Shown: positions 16,912 through 26,597, numbered from the stretch's first letter. The stretch: DNA of 64,000 bases from Lachnospiraceae bacterium UBA2864 (GCA_002350525.1 DEFA01000002.1:81472-145471), one strand, 5' to 3'. Notes: generated by a model from the letters alone, not told the origin. Numbers and translations are program-made.

Positions 16912-18840
16912 ATGGGAAACAGATCATTAATCATTAACAGTGAAAATGAAATGCTTCGGATCGAAGCATGGGGACGAGGACTCAGGGTTAGATCCACGGT
17001 GCTTCCACAGTTTCCAAAAGAAGACTGGGCACTGGATGTAAAGACAGATGAGTATCCGTTTTCAATCGGTGATAACTATATCGAATGTGAAGGGATAAGA
17101 TGCGATATCCGTGACGGAAGACTTGTTTTCTCCAACGGAGGGAAGGTTGTTTTGGAGGAAAAGTCTTATCCATGGGCACTTCACAAGACTGCAAGATCTT
17201 ATAAGTTTTTGAATATGGCGGATAGTTTCAGTGCTGCGCTCAGTTTTGAATCGCAGGATGAAGTGCTTCACGGTATGGGACAGTACAGGGATTCGGTATA
17301 TGATCTTAAGGGAACGGTGCTTGAGATGGCACCACGCAACTCGCAGATTTCGGTACCGTTTCTGGTTTCATCTGCAGGATACGGCTTCCTGTGGAATAAT
17401 CCGGCTATAGGTACGGCCACCTTCGGCGCAAATGTAACCGAGTGGAAGGCGGAAGCGACAAAGTGTATAGATTACTGGATAACGGCAGCGGATACCCCGG
17501 CAGAGATAATATCCCGATATACCGAGGTGACGGGACATGCATCTCCTATAGCCGATGATCTTTTGGGACTCTGGCAGTGCAGGCTTCGCTACAGAACTCA
17601 GGATGAGGTTCTGGAGGTTGCCCGTGAGTATAAGAGACGCGGCATAAAGCTTGATGTTATAGTTATAGACTTCTTCCACTGGGATTATCAGGGAGACTGG
17701 TCCTTTGATCCGGAGTACTGGCCGGATCCGCAGGCTATGGTAGATGAGCTCGCAGAGATGGGAACAAAGGTTATGGTCTCGGTATGGCCTACAGTCGATC
17801 CGAGATCGGTGAACTATGAAGAGTTTAAGAACAGAGGCTTTCTTATAAGAACCGACAGAGGAATAAGTTCTGCGATGGACTTCTTCGGAAAGATGCATTT
17901 CTTTGATTCTACAAATCCCGAGGCGAGAGAATTCGGTTATCAGATATTAAAGAAGAATTACGGACAATACGGCATAGATATGTTCTGGCTGGACGAGGCA
18001 GAGCCGGAATATACCGTTACAGACTATGACCACTATCGTCAGTATATAGGACCGGTTGCCGAGACAGGTAACTTTTATTCGAGACAGCATGCGAGGATGC
18101 TTTACGACGGTCAGAAGACGGACGGAAAGGATGCTCCGCTCAACCTTATCAGATGTGTATGGGTAGGAAGTCCGAGATTCGGTGCCCTCTGCTGGAGCGG
18201 TGATGTACAGAGCACCTTCAGGGAAATGAAGCACCAGATGATCAACGGTATCAACATGGGTGTTGCCGGAATACCATGGTGGATCTCGGATACGGGCGGA
18301 TTCTATGATGGTTTTGTTGAAAATGAGGAGTTCAGGGAGCTTCTCGTAAGATGGTTCCAGTGGGCATGCTTCACACCGATCCTCAGAATGCATGGTGACA
18401 GACTTCCTCATGTTCCGGAACTGGCTGAGAATACGGATCACGGCGGCGGCTTCTGCTTTGCGGGTGCACCGAATGAACTCTGGAGCTACGGAGAAGAAGT
18501 ATATGAGATACTTCACAAGTATCTTGATATCCGTGAAAGCATGAAGGGATATATCAGTGAATCCGTGAAGGAAACTACGGATACCGGTCTTCCGCTTATA
18601 AGAGCACTATTCATAGAGTATCCGGATGATGCGGAATGCTGGAAGATTCCGGACGAATATATGTTCGGTTCGAAGTATCTTGTAGCTCCGGTTTCGGACT
18701 ATAAGGCTCGAAGCAGAAGAGTATATCTTCCTAAGGGTGATTGGAAGGCTATGGATACAGAGAAAATCCTACACAGTAACGGCGGATATATCGAAGCGGC
18801 CGCACCGCTTGATTATATGCCGGTGTATGAACGAATCTGA
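16912..18840 (+). CDS. Glycoside hydrolase family 31, probably alpha-xylosidase
   Basis: A 642-residue enzyme without signal peptide, hence cytosolic. The N-terminal beta-sandwich runs to about residue 215 and the (beta/alpha)8 barrel follows (LLGLWQCRLRYRTQDEV, VIVIDFFHWDYQGDW). The nucleophile is Asp361 in FWLDEAEPE and the acid/base is Asp431 in CWSGDVQSTF; GIPWWISDTGGF is the conserved GH31 block. The WLDEAEPE form, rather than WxDMNE, is nearer alpha-xylosidases of xyloglucan and isoprimeverose breakdown than to maltases, but the substrate is an inference. It is alone in its transcript, with AAGAGG before the ATG and a terminator after it. Confidence 0.88.
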   Translation: MGNRSLIINSENEMLRIEAWGRGLRVRSTVLPQFPKEDWALDVKTDEYPFSIGDNYIECEGIRCDIRDGRLVFSNGGKVVLEEKSYPWALHKTARSYKFLNMADSFSAALSFESQDEVLHGMGQYRDSVYDLKGTVLEMAPRNSQISVPFLVSSAGYGFLWNNPAIGTATFGANVTEWKAEATKCIDYWITAADTPAEIISRYTEVTGHASPIADDLLGLWQCRLRYRTQDEVLEVAREYKRRGIKLDVIVIDFFHWDYQGDWSFDPEYWPDPQAMVDELAEMGTKVMVSVWPTVDPRSVNYEEFKNRGFLIRTDRGISSAMDFFGKMHFFDSTNPEAREFGYQILKKNYGQYGIDMFWLDEAEPEYTVTDYDHYRQYIGPVAETGNFYSRQHARMLYDGQKTDGKDAPLNLIRCVWVGSPRFGALCWSGDVQSTFREMKHQMINGINMGVAGIPWWISDTGGFYDGFVENEEFRELLVRWFQWACFTPILRMHGDRLPHVPELAENTDHGGGFCFAGAPNELWSYGEEVYEILHKYLDIRESMKGYISESVKETTDTGLPLIRALFIEYPDDAECWKIPDEYMFGSKYLVAPVSDYKARSRRVYLPKGDWKAMDTEKILHSNGGYIEAAAPLDYMPVYERI

Positions 18841-18902
18841 ATTTACGGGATATAAAAGTAAATATAAGAAAATATAAGTAAACGAACAGGTAAAGCATAG
18901 AG

Positions 18903-18937
18903 ACAGCCGCCGCATATACGATGCGTCGGCTGTTTTA
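18903..18937 (+). terminator. Intrinsic terminator after GH31
   Basis: ACAGCCGCCGCAT paired with ATGCGTCGGCTGT (one mismatch) around five bases, then TTT. Confidence 0.8.
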
Positions 18938-19009
18938 ATATCCGGCCCCGGCTCAGGAAAAGCTGCAAAGCCCCGGTTCAGAAAAGAAATGGTAACATAT
19001 AAGAAAAAA

Positions 19010-19018
19010 TGGTATAAT
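19010..19018 (+). promoter_or_regulatory. Extended -10 promoter
   Basis: TGGTATAAT, a consensus extended -10 element, lies 34 bases before the next gene. No good -35 is present. Confidence 0.6.
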
Positions 19019-19051
19019 ATTTTTCGAATTTTATTAGCATGAGGAAAAAAT

Positions 19052-19639
19052 ATGGGCGATAAGAGGAAAAACTTCATAGCAGTCAATGCTCTCAGTCTGG
19101 TCATGTTCTTTCTCTGTATGCTTCTGATATTTTTTACCGATCACATGACAATCGGAATCGTTGCATCGGTTCTGTGGCTGCTGTATACGGTATTTGCCAA
19201 CAAGTATGTATTGTCCGGGAAGAAAGAAGTATCGAGGCGGGAAACTTTAAAAGAATGTAATCATAAAGGCCGCTTCAACAAAGAAGTTGCTGAGCTCGAA
19301 AAGCAGTATGACAGCATCAAGTCCAGGGAAGAGTTCATGAAGACAACGCCGGACAGCATGCAGGATCTGTATGACAAGATACTTGAGCAGGCAGAGTCAA
19401 ATCTCGAAAGTGCCGCTGCTTATATGGAATCTTATGATTATGTCACGAATCCTGATCCGGTATATCTGAAGAAGCTTATCCTCGAAGGCGATACACTAGT
19501 TCAGAAGTTCAACAATCTTCTGGAAAAGCTGGTTGATGTAGATACCAATCCGACAGATCTGGATGTTAAGTATATAGATGATCTTACAAATTGCCTTTCG
19601 GAAATGCGTGAGAGTCAGAAACAGACGATGACTTCTTAG
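19052..19639 (+). CDS. Two-helix membrane protein with cytoplasmic coiled coil
   Basis: A 195-residue protein. Two membrane segments (about 9-28 and 32-50) are joined by a very short turn; the remaining 140 residues are charged, helical and probably coiled coil (FNKEVAELEKQYDSIKSREE). The layout recalls XpaC-like proteins that sit with VWA and TelA proteins, but the match is weak. It lies 58 bases before a VWA protein and probably shares its operon. Function unknown. Confidence 0.6.
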   Translation: MGDKRKNFIAVNALSLVMFFLCMLLIFFTDHMTIGIVASVLWLLYTVFANKYVLSGKKEVSRRETLKECNHKGRFNKEVAELEKQYDSIKSREEFMKTTPDSMQDLYDKILEQAESNLESAAAYMESYDYVTNPDPVYLKKLILEGDTLVQKFNNLLEKLVDVDTNPTDLDVKYIDDLTNCLSEMRESQKQTMTS

Positions 19640-19697
19640 TCGGAATCTGACGGGATAAAGTTGAAATGCACATGCCGTGCAGAAAGGATGTGGAAGT

Positions 19698-21335
19698 ATG
19701 AAGAGAAGAAATGCGGGTAATTCACTCGTGCCTATCGGAATCGGAATAGTGGTGATAATGGTCATTATCCTTATCGTTTCGATCGTGATAAAGCAGAGAG
19801 GCGGATCCGGCGGACTCGGCGGAGGAAAGACTCTGGATCAGCTTTATGATAAGGTAAAGGTCACGGAAGCTACTCCGAGAAAGGGACAGGTTACCTTTGA
19901 AAGCAACAATCTCTATGATGAGCTGCCTGAGATAGATAAGTATCCGCTCGCTGTAACCGGTAAGGGTTCGGTTGATATTGAGATATTCACATCCGGAGAG
20001 AAGGCAGGAAAAGATAATGATTCCTGGCTGATAGATGTGGCAAACAAGTTTAACGGAGAAAATCATACACTTTCAAACGGAATGTCAGTATCCATGAGCG
20101 TAAGAAGTGTTGCATCAGGTACTGCTGCAGACTATATCATCTCAGGTAAATATGTTCCGGATCTTTATACACCAAGTAATACACTGTTCGGTGAATATGC
20201 AAAGACAAACGGTGGTTCACTTGAAATATATGAAAAGAGACTTGTGGGAAACACTGCGGGTATTCTTATAAAGAAGGGGGCATATTCCGATTTTGATTCT
20301 GTCATCAAGGCTGTTCAGGATAATCAGATAAACGTCGGATATACCAATCCGCAGACAAGTGCAACGGGACTCAACCTTCTGCTTACACTTCTTAAGGACG
20401 GAACTGAGAACTTCACAAAGTTTAATGCGAACATTCCTTATGTAGCATATACAACGCAGCAGATGAGAGACAGTGCTTCCAACGGAAGTCTTGACGGTAT
20501 GCTCACAGAATATCAGGCATATATAAATGATGCCAATCTTACATCAATGTACGATTTTATTCCGTTCGGAGTAAGACATGATAATCCTGTTTATATCTGT
20601 GATAAAGAAGGTAAGACACAGGATGAAATGGATGCCGTTAAGATGATCGTCGATTATTGCAAGAGCCCGGAGATGCAGCAGATAGCAACCGGAAAGGGAT
20701 TCAATGCCAACGATGATTATACTACGGATCTTGATTTTACAGGCGCCGAAGTAACACAGGCACTCGTTACCTATAAGAAAGAAAAGGATAACGGTAAAGA
20801 TATCATAGCCGTATTCGTAGCCGATAATTCAGGTTCAATGGACGGAGAGCCTATGAATGAGCTTAAGAGTTCTCTGTCAAACGGTCTTTCATATATCAAT
20901 GATAACAACTACGTCGGACTTGTAAGTTACAGTAACAATGTTACCATAGAGCTTCCGATAGCTCAGTTGGATCTCAATCAGAGATCCTACTTCCAGGGTG
21001 CTATAGACGATATGAAGGCACAGGGCGGAACAAGTACCTATGAGGCACTTGTGGTGGCCGCAAAGATGGTTCAAGATGCGCAGAAGGATCATCCCGATGC
21101 GAAATGCATGATAATTCTTCTCAGCGACGGATATGCCAACGGAAATTATACGGTATCCGATATAGAGAATCCTATCAAGGATTCGGGAATCCCGATATAC
21201 ACTATCAGCTACGGAAGCGATGCGGATAAAGATGAGCTGCAGAAGGTTTCGAATATCAATGAAGCTGCCAGCATTAATGCGGACTCCGATGATATCACAT
21301 ATAAGCTGAAGAGCCTCTTCAACAGTCAGTTATAA
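19698..21335 (+). CDS. Membrane-anchored substrate-binding/VWA hybrid protein
   Basis: A 545-residue protein starting at the ATG at 19698 after AAAGGATG (an in-frame GTG lies 21 bases upstream). One membrane helix spans residues about 12-32, followed by a glycine linker. Residues about 85-340 look like a type 2 periplasmic binding fold of the phosphate/molybdate type (VDIEIFTSGEKAG, INVGYTNPQTSATGLNLLL, CKSPEMQQIATGKGF). Residues about 368-540 form a von Willebrand A domain with an intact MIDAS motif, D376-N-S-G-S380, and GGTSTYEAL and LLSDGYANG as the other metal loops. Such a fusion suggests metal-dependent protein binding joined to ligand capture at the cell surface; the ligand is unknown. 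Confidence 0.82.
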   Translation: MKRRNAGNSLVPIGIGIVVIMVIILIVSIVIKQRGGSGGLGGGKTLDQLYDKVKVTEATPRKGQVTFESNNLYDELPEIDKYPLAVTGKGSVDIEIFTSGEKAGKDNDSWLIDVANKFNGENHTLSNGMSVSMSVRSVASGTAADYIISGKYVPDLYTPSNTLFGEYAKTNGGSLEIYEKRLVGNTAGILIKKGAYSDFDSVIKAVQDNQINVGYTNPQTSATGLNLLLTLLKDGTENFTKFNANIPYVAYTTQQMRDSASNGSLDGMLTEYQAYINDANLTSMYDFIPFGVRHDNPVYICDKEGKTQDEMDAVKMIVDYCKSPEMQQIATGKGFNANDDYTTDLDFTGAEVTQALVTYKKEKDNGKDIIAVFVADNSGSMDGEPMNELKSSLSNGLSYINDNNYVGLVSYSNNVTIELPIAQLDLNQRSYFQGAIDDMKAQGGTSTYEALVVAAKMVQDAQKDHPDAKCMIILLSDGYANGNYTVSDIENPIKDSGIPIYTISYGSDADKDELQKVSNINEAASINADSDDITYKLKSLFNSQL

Positions 21336-21365
21336 AGATTCGGGCTTTGACGTTTTTAAATAAGC

Positions 21366-21445
21366 GGACTCTGAGGGCATGTGCGTGCTGCAGAGGCGTA
21401 TTACCGCCGGATGCAGCGCGACATCATGACTCAGAGTCCTTTTTT
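21366..21445 (+). terminator. Very long structured terminator
   Basis: Outer stem GGACTCTGAG/CTCAGAGTCC, then inner pairings ATGT/ACAT, GCTGCA/TGCAGC and GGCG/CGCC around a hexamer loop, giving one 74-base imperfect hairpin followed by six T. The size is far above a usual terminator. Confidence 0.75.
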
Positions 21446-21451
21446 GTACAT

Positions 21452-21475
21452 AAAAAAACCCGGCTAACTGCCGGG
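21452..21475 (-). terminator. Terminator of the DUF1622 gene
   Basis: CCCGGC, loop TAACT, GCCGGG, with a seven-base A run on the left that is a T run on the minus strand. Confidence 0.9.
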
Positions 21476-21515
21476 CGTATGTTTCTGTAGAATTATTTAT
21501 GTTAGTTGATACCTA

Positions 21516-21899
21516 TCACTTTTTAGCCTCAACGGCATCTGTGCTCTCAGTGCTTTCTGAATTCTCGGCATTGAGAGCTTTCTTTTCGTTCTTGATCTCC
21601 CAATGTATAAGGAATGTAAGGGTTGCTCTGAGGAGAATGATCGCACCCAGGATTCCGAGCTCTGCCCATTCCCTTACGACAACGGTTCTGAGAACCTCTC
21701 CGCCGAGCTTAAACTCGAGTGCAAGGGCAATTCCCTGTGCCAGTCCAAGTCGGATAGACTCATCTTTTTTTATCCAGAATATAAAGCTTTTTACAGCTGT
21801 TAATACAAGTATGCATATACCGAAAAACTCCAGAAGCAGAGTGGAAAACTCTACCACATAACGGAGAATGCTTTCGGCATCCTGATAAATACCTTCCAT
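21516..21899 (-). CDS. DUF1622 membrane protein
   Basis: A 127-residue protein with three membrane segments (about 18-40, 52-64, 78-100). The central SIRLGLAQGIALALEFKLGGEVLRT block, carrying two charged helices in the membrane, is the DUF1622 signature. A 20-residue acidic/alanine tail follows. The family is widespread and uncharacterised. It is monocistronic with its own promoter and terminator. Confidence 0.88.
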   Translation of the reverse strand: MEGIYQDAESILRYVVEFSTLLLEFFGICILVLTAVKSFIFWIKKDESIRLGLAQGIALALEFKLGGEVLRTVVVREWAELGILGAIILLRATLTFLIHWEIKNEKKALNAENSESTESTDAVEAKK

Positions 21900-21932
21900 A
21901 AGCGTGGCCTCCCAATAAAATACCCAACTCTT

Positions 21933-21961
21933 ATTATATAGATTACAGGGCTGTATAGCAA
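21933..21961 (-). promoter_or_regulatory. Promoter of the DUF1622 gene
   Basis: On the minus strand, TTGCTA, a 17-base spacer and TATAAT, 34 bases before the start. Confidence 0.75.
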
Positions 21962-22011
21962 ACGATTTTTGATAAGCTGAGGACTTTAATCTATTTTTGA
22001 TATATTATGTG

Positions 22012-22040
22012 TTGACATATGATATTATACGACGTATAAT
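22012..22040 (+). promoter_or_regulatory. Consensus sigma-A promoter of the M13-ABC operon
   Basis: Perfect TTGACA (22012-22017), a 17-base spacer and perfect TATAAT (22035-22040). Confidence 0.92.
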
Positions 22041-22071
22041 ATGCATCACAATACTATACCACATATAATAT
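22022..22071. promoter_or_regulatory. Tandem palindromic operators over the promoter
   Basis: Site 1 at 22022-22042 has perfect 9-base arms ATATTATAC and GTATAATAT around GAC and includes the -10. Site 2 at 22051-22071 has arms ATACTATAC and ATATAATAT (two mismatches) around CAC and covers the early transcript. The sites are 29 bases apart. PadR-type repressors use similar AT-rich dyads, but the regulator is not encoded nearby, so the assignment is a guess. Confidence 0.7.
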
Positions 22072-22086
22072 TATAAGGAGAACAAC

Positions 22087-24072
22087 ATGAAGAAACAACT
22101 AAGAGGCTTCGTTATCGGAGCAACGATTCTTTCCACGGTTCTGCCGGCTTTTGGCGGTACGACGGTCATGGCTGATAGTGGTGAGAGTCGTGAGACAGAA
22201 CAAGAAGAAACTAAAAAGGATGCATCTGAGATAAGACCTCAGGATGATTTCTTCGGATATGTAAATGCAGATGCCTTACGAAGTGCAACGATCGACCCGA
22301 AGTATGGTTACGGTGCATTTGAAGAGTGCTATGCCATTACAGACAGAAAGCTTGATGGAGTGATAGACGGAGCAGTGAAGGAGAATGTACATTCTTCAAC
22401 AGATGCAGGGCTGATAGCGGAGTACTATTCACAGATTAATGCTTATTCCGGTGAAACAAGTAATGCGGATAAAGACTTTGAAAATGTAAGGAAGGAGATA
22501 GAAGAAGTCGGGAGTATTGCGGAATATCTCGAATTGGTAGGTAAGTATCAATATGAGTATAGTATTAATCCGATATTTACATTGGACATAGAAGAGGGAT
22601 TCGAGAAGAGTGATGAGTATACATTCTCTATCGGTGTAAATAAGGCAATCCTCGGATCGTCCATGGAGAGTATAGCTCTTACGGAGGACGGGCGTTCGAG
22701 TCTCAGAAACAAGGTTGCTGATGAACTTGAGATTCTGGGGTATTCAAACAGCGATGCTGAAAAAAGAGCGGATGAGTTTGCGTCTATGGCAGTGGACATC
22801 TCATATATAACCTATGATAAAAGCTTCTCATTTGAGAATGCAGAGATTTTTTCCGATAAGGATATTGCAGACTGCGGAATGGATATGGACAGCTTCCTCA
22901 AGGGATTGGGATTCGAAAATAATTACGGCAGCTGGCTGATGGGCTATGCTGATCATTTCAGATGTATTTCGGAGAAACTGTCCGATGAGAAAAATCTCGA
23001 AAATTTTAAGATATGGCTCCTCCTGGAATATGCGGATACTTTTCATGATTATTTCTCGGATAAATATACAGCGCTTAGGGATATATACGGTGAAACAACA
23101 GAGAATACGGATCGTATAGCAAAAGACAGGATAGTAAGCGACATGTCGGACTTTGTCGGGAATCTGTACAGAGAACAGTGTTATCCGGAGGAAAGAGATA
23201 AGAAGGTTAAGGAAATGTGTGAGAATATCAGAGAGTCTTACAGAGAGCTTATCTCGAACGCCGACTGGCTGTCGGAAGACGGAAGAACAAAGATGCTTTC
23301 AAAACTCGACAGTATAGAGTTTAAAACCGGCGGAGTTATGAAGAATACCTTTGTGGGCCCGGATAATCTTATCGGAAAAGATGCTTACGAGACTCACAAG
23401 AACCTTCTGAAATATGATTGGGAAAACAATAAGGAGAAAGTGAAGACAAAGAGACCTAAGAAGGGTGACTGTATGCAGCCGCAGACAGTAAATGCATGTT
23501 TCTGGGTGGACAATGTTGTTGTTATGACAGCGGCAATCACCGAAGAACCGTTCTTCAGCGAAAACTGGGATGATTATAAAAATCTCGGAGGACTGGGGAT
23601 GATAATCGCACATGAGGTAGGTCATGCCTTTGATTCAAACTGCATTAAGTGGGATGACAAAGGAAATTATAATCCCGAGTGGCTGAATGAAGAGGACAGG
23701 AAAGCTCTTTCGGAGAGAGCGGATATATGTATCGAGTACTATGATAATTACACTATAATGGATGTTTACCATGTAGACGGAAAACTTACTCTGGGTGAGA
23801 ACTACGCGGATCTCGGAGCTCTTGAGTGCATCTCCAATATTCCGACAAAGAAAGAAGATTATATTACCATGTATGAAGGATTCGCAAGTATCTGGAGAGA
23901 ATTAAAAAGTGATACAGCAGCTATCGATAATCTGGAAACGGATTGTCACAGCCCGGGTACAGTCAGGGTAAATGCACCGCTTTCATCCTGTGATAAATTC
24001 TATGAAGTATATGACGTGAAAGAGGGTGACGGAATGTACGTTGCTCCGGAAAACAGAGTGAAGAGGTGGTAA
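22087..24072 (+). CDS. Secreted M13 family metallopeptidase (neprilysin/PepO-like)
   Basis: A 661-residue zinc peptidase with an N-terminal signal peptide (about residues 1-29, ending VMADS). There is no lipobox. The zinc site is H509-E-V-G-H513 in IIAHEVGHAFDSN, and the third ligand comes from E571-N-Y-A-D575 (LGENYADLGAL). The substrate-binding block HSPGTVRVNAPLSSCD and the usual ending close the domain. M13 enzymes cut oligopeptides of up to about 40 residues. It is the first gene of an operon with an FtsX permease and ATPase, so peptide processing linked to a peptide-responsive transporter is a fair inference. Confidence 0.92.
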   Translation: MKKQLRGFVIGATILSTVLPAFGGTTVMADSGESRETEQEETKKDASEIRPQDDFFGYVNADALRSATIDPKYGYGAFEECYAITDRKLDGVIDGAVKENVHSSTDAGLIAEYYSQINAYSGETSNADKDFENVRKEIEEVGSIAEYLELVGKYQYEYSINPIFTLDIEEGFEKSDEYTFSIGVNKAILGSSMESIALTEDGRSSLRNKVADELEILGYSNSDAEKRADEFASMAVDISYITYDKSFSFENAEIFSDKDIADCGMDMDSFLKGLGFENNYGSWLMGYADHFRCISEKLSDEKNLENFKIWLLLEYADTFHDYFSDKYTALRDIYGETTENTDRIAKDRIVSDMSDFVGNLYREQCYPEERDKKVKEMCENIRESYRELISNADWLSEDGRTKMLSKLDSIEFKTGGVMKNTFVGPDNLIGKDAYETHKNLLKYDWENNKEKVKTKRPKKGDCMQPQTVNACFWVDNVVVMTAAITEEPFFSENWDDYKNLGGLGMIIAHEVGHAFDSNCIKWDDKGNYNPEWLNEEDRKALSERADICIEYYDNYTIMDVYHVDGKLTLGENYADLGALECISNIPTKKEDYITMYEGFASIWRELKSDTAAIDNLETDCHSPGTVRVNAPLSSCDKFYEVYDVKEGDGMYVAPENRVKRW

Positions 24073-24074
24073 AT

Positions 24075-26597
24075 ATGGGAACTATAATTAAACTTTCAAT
24101 CAGAAATATATTCGTAAAACCGCTGATAACCGTATTTCTGGTGCTCAGTATCGTGTTTTGTTCTTTTGCGGGCCTTTTGGCTTTTGATATGTCCAATTCT
24201 TTGTCAAACATACTGAAGAGCGCATTTTCGGACGTTTACGGTAAATCAAATGTGATCATAGAAACAGTTAACGGTATCGACAGAGAGGCGTTTGAAGATC
24301 TGCCGGAACATGAAGCGTTATACATAGCGATGAACAGCTCTAAGCTGTGTGTACGTAACGATAACATGTATGCTTACTATAATGAGAAAAATCTTGTAAC
24401 CTATGGGGTAAATATCAGTGAAGCATCCGCTATGAATCTTGTTCCGAAGGGGACCGTTCTCGAAGATAATGAATGTATAATAACGGAAAAAATCGCTGAA
24501 GATATGAATCTGAAAATCGGTGACAGTTTCACTATTTACGGTGATAACTATGTCGGAGCGGACTTTATCATAAAAGATATCTCGCCGGTGAGGGGGATTC
24601 TCAGCAATAACTACAGTGCACTTGTTACCGACGAGGGCATGAAGAATCTCTCTTATAACGGACAGCCTAAGTATACGATCGCGTATATTCATGTACTTGA
24701 CGATAATAACTGTGAAGCTTTCTGTGAAAAGGCTGAGGAATTATATCCCACGGCAGAGATAGAAAATCTTGTTACGGGTGCTGTACAGGATCAGATAAAT
24801 CAGATATCGGGCATATTCATCGTTCTGTTTATCATTACACTGCTTCTTGTGATTTTTGTAACTATCACGCTTTCCGAGAGAATTATGATCGACCGGTTAT
24901 CTACAGTAGGAACTCTCAGAAGTCTCGGAATATCACCGGCTCTTACGTCCAGAGTTATTCTTGTGGAGAATATCGTTTACGGACTCCTCGGAGGAATCAT
25001 AGGAACGGTTCTTTATACATTAACCAGAGACGTTATATTCCGAAACATTTTTACCATAAGCACCGGAAATGATACCGAGATCATGATGGACCTTGGAAAG
25101 GTTTCGATTCCTGTGGCAGCGGCGGTAATCCTCGGAGCAATCGTTGTTGAAATGCTCTGCCCTATGAGAGAGCTTCTCAGGGCAACGGGCCGTCCGATAA
25201 GAGATATCATATTTGATAACAGAGATACGGAATATAAGTACAAGAGAAAGCATATGTATTTATCGTTGATTATCGGAATTACAGCAGCTGTATTGGGCGT
25301 TCTGGGTCTGTTCGTCTTAGAGAGTAAAGTCACAGCCTGTATGGCGGCATTCATATTGCTTGTTATAGCTGTATTTATGGGTTATCCGTTTATTATAAAG
25401 GCAGCGGCTTCATTCATAGAAAAAAAAGCTATCGCCAAAGGAATGCCTGTAATGGGACTTGCCGCTTCGAGTTTAAGAACAAAGAAGACATCTATCGGAA
25501 GTTCAAAGCTGGCGTTTATTGCGACAGCCATAAGCATGAGTCTGCTTATAATCGGATTATCATTTGACAGATTCAGTACTGAAGCACCTGCAAATGCGGA
25601 TGTCGTAGTGAGCGGAGTAAGGACCGAGGCGGGAGATTTTGATTATATAAAGAATCTTCCGGGCGTTACGGACGTTGAGTTTATCTATAATAAATCCGGT
25701 GCTGAGATAGTATCGGGAACAGAGAATATTGATGAATATCTTGAGAAAAAGTATGAAGACGGAAGTGATGCTCTGCAGGTTACGGTATGTGTTACGGGAG
25801 CAGAAGGAAGATATGATTTATACCGTGCATTTCCGACACTGCCTGAGAAGATAGGAGACGATGAAGTTTATATATCACATAAGCTTGGAGAGATTCTCGG
25901 CGTAAAAGTGGGTGACGAGCATGAATTTCTGCTTAATTCCGATGGCGTTGTGCCGTTCAGAAAGACATATAAGATCGCAGGTTATGCGGATCCGGGAATT
26001 ATGGAAATTCCCAATACGGCTATGGTCATAAGTCTTAACGAATATAAGAAGATATATCTTAACTATCCGGACACGGTTTATGTAAAAGCAGAGGACGCCG
26101 AAGTTATAAAGGATAAGATAGAGAGTTATTCTTCAAGTATGATCGGTGATGTAAAGACCATAGAAGAATATAAGGAACATTCGAAGGAACAGGGATCGGG
26201 AATGATGGCGCTGCTTTATATGATAATTGCCATGGGAGTAGGACTCGCTCTGATCGGTGTGTTCTGTAACCAGATAGTCGGATTTGAAAACAGAAAGCGT
26301 GAGAGTGCGGTGCTTATATCAACAGCGCTGAGCAGAGAAAAACTTATAAAGATGTTCTGCTGTGAAACCTTCATAGGAGGCTTTATGGCAGTTATGATAG
26401 GCGCAGCGGTCGGAGCTGCAGAGACGGCACTTATCAGTCAGGCAATTAAGGTAGTCTTAGCTTTACCGATCGGTTTTGATGTGATAAAGGTAGTTCTGTT
26501 CCTGTTATTGGTATTCGGTGCATTCAGTATTACCATTTTAAAGACAATACGAAACATAAAGAAGATGAAGATAGCAGAACAGCTTAAGTATGAATAG
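24075..26597 (+). CDS. FtsX-like ABC permease, MacB type, two halves
   Basis: An 840-residue permease. The ATG at 24075 has GAGG at eight-base spacing and begins two bases after the M13 stop. The order is membrane helix (17-40), large extracytoplasmic MacB_PCD-like domain to about 240, three helices of an FtsX domain, a central helix pair, a second extracytoplasmic domain (about 500-690), then a second FtsX triplet. This ten-helix layout with two external domains is the LolE/BceB-unlike, YknZ-dimer-fused type found in Firmicutes. It works with the ATPase that follows. Confidence 0.9.
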   Translation: MGTIIKLSIRNIFVKPLITVFLVLSIVFCSFAGLLAFDMSNSLSNILKSAFSDVYGKSNVIIETVNGIDREAFEDLPEHEALYIAMNSSKLCVRNDNMYAYYNEKNLVTYGVNISEASAMNLVPKGTVLEDNECIITEKIAEDMNLKIGDSFTIYGDNYVGADFIIKDISPVRGILSNNYSALVTDEGMKNLSYNGQPKYTIAYIHVLDDNNCEAFCEKAEELYPTAEIENLVTGAVQDQINQISGIFIVLFIITLLLVIFVTITLSERIMIDRLSTVGTLRSLGISPALTSRVILVENIVYGLLGGIIGTVLYTLTRDVIFRNIFTISTGNDTEIMMDLGKVSIPVAAAVILGAIVVEMLCPMRELLRATGRPIRDIIFDNRDTEYKYKRKHMYLSLIIGITAAVLGVLGLFVLESKVTACMAAFILLVIAVFMGYPFIIKAAASFIEKKAIAKGMPVMGLAASSLRTKKTSIGSSKLAFIATAISMSLLIIGLSFDRFSTEAPANADVVVSGVRTEAGDFDYIKNLPGVTDVEFIYNKSGAEIVSGTENIDEYLEKKYEDGSDALQVTVCVTGAEGRYDLYRAFPTLPEKIGDDEVYISHKLGEILGVKVGDEHEFLLNSDGVVPFRKTYKIAGYADPGIMEIPNTAMVISLNEYKKIYLNYPDTVYVKAEDAEVIKDKIESYSSSMIGDVKTIEEYKEHSKEQGSGMMALLYMIIAMGVGLALIGVFCNQIVGFENRKRESAVLISTALSREKLIKMFCCETFIGGFMAVMIGAAVGAAETALISQAIKVVLALPIGFDVIKVVLFLLLVFGAFSITILKTIRNIKKMKIAEQLKYE

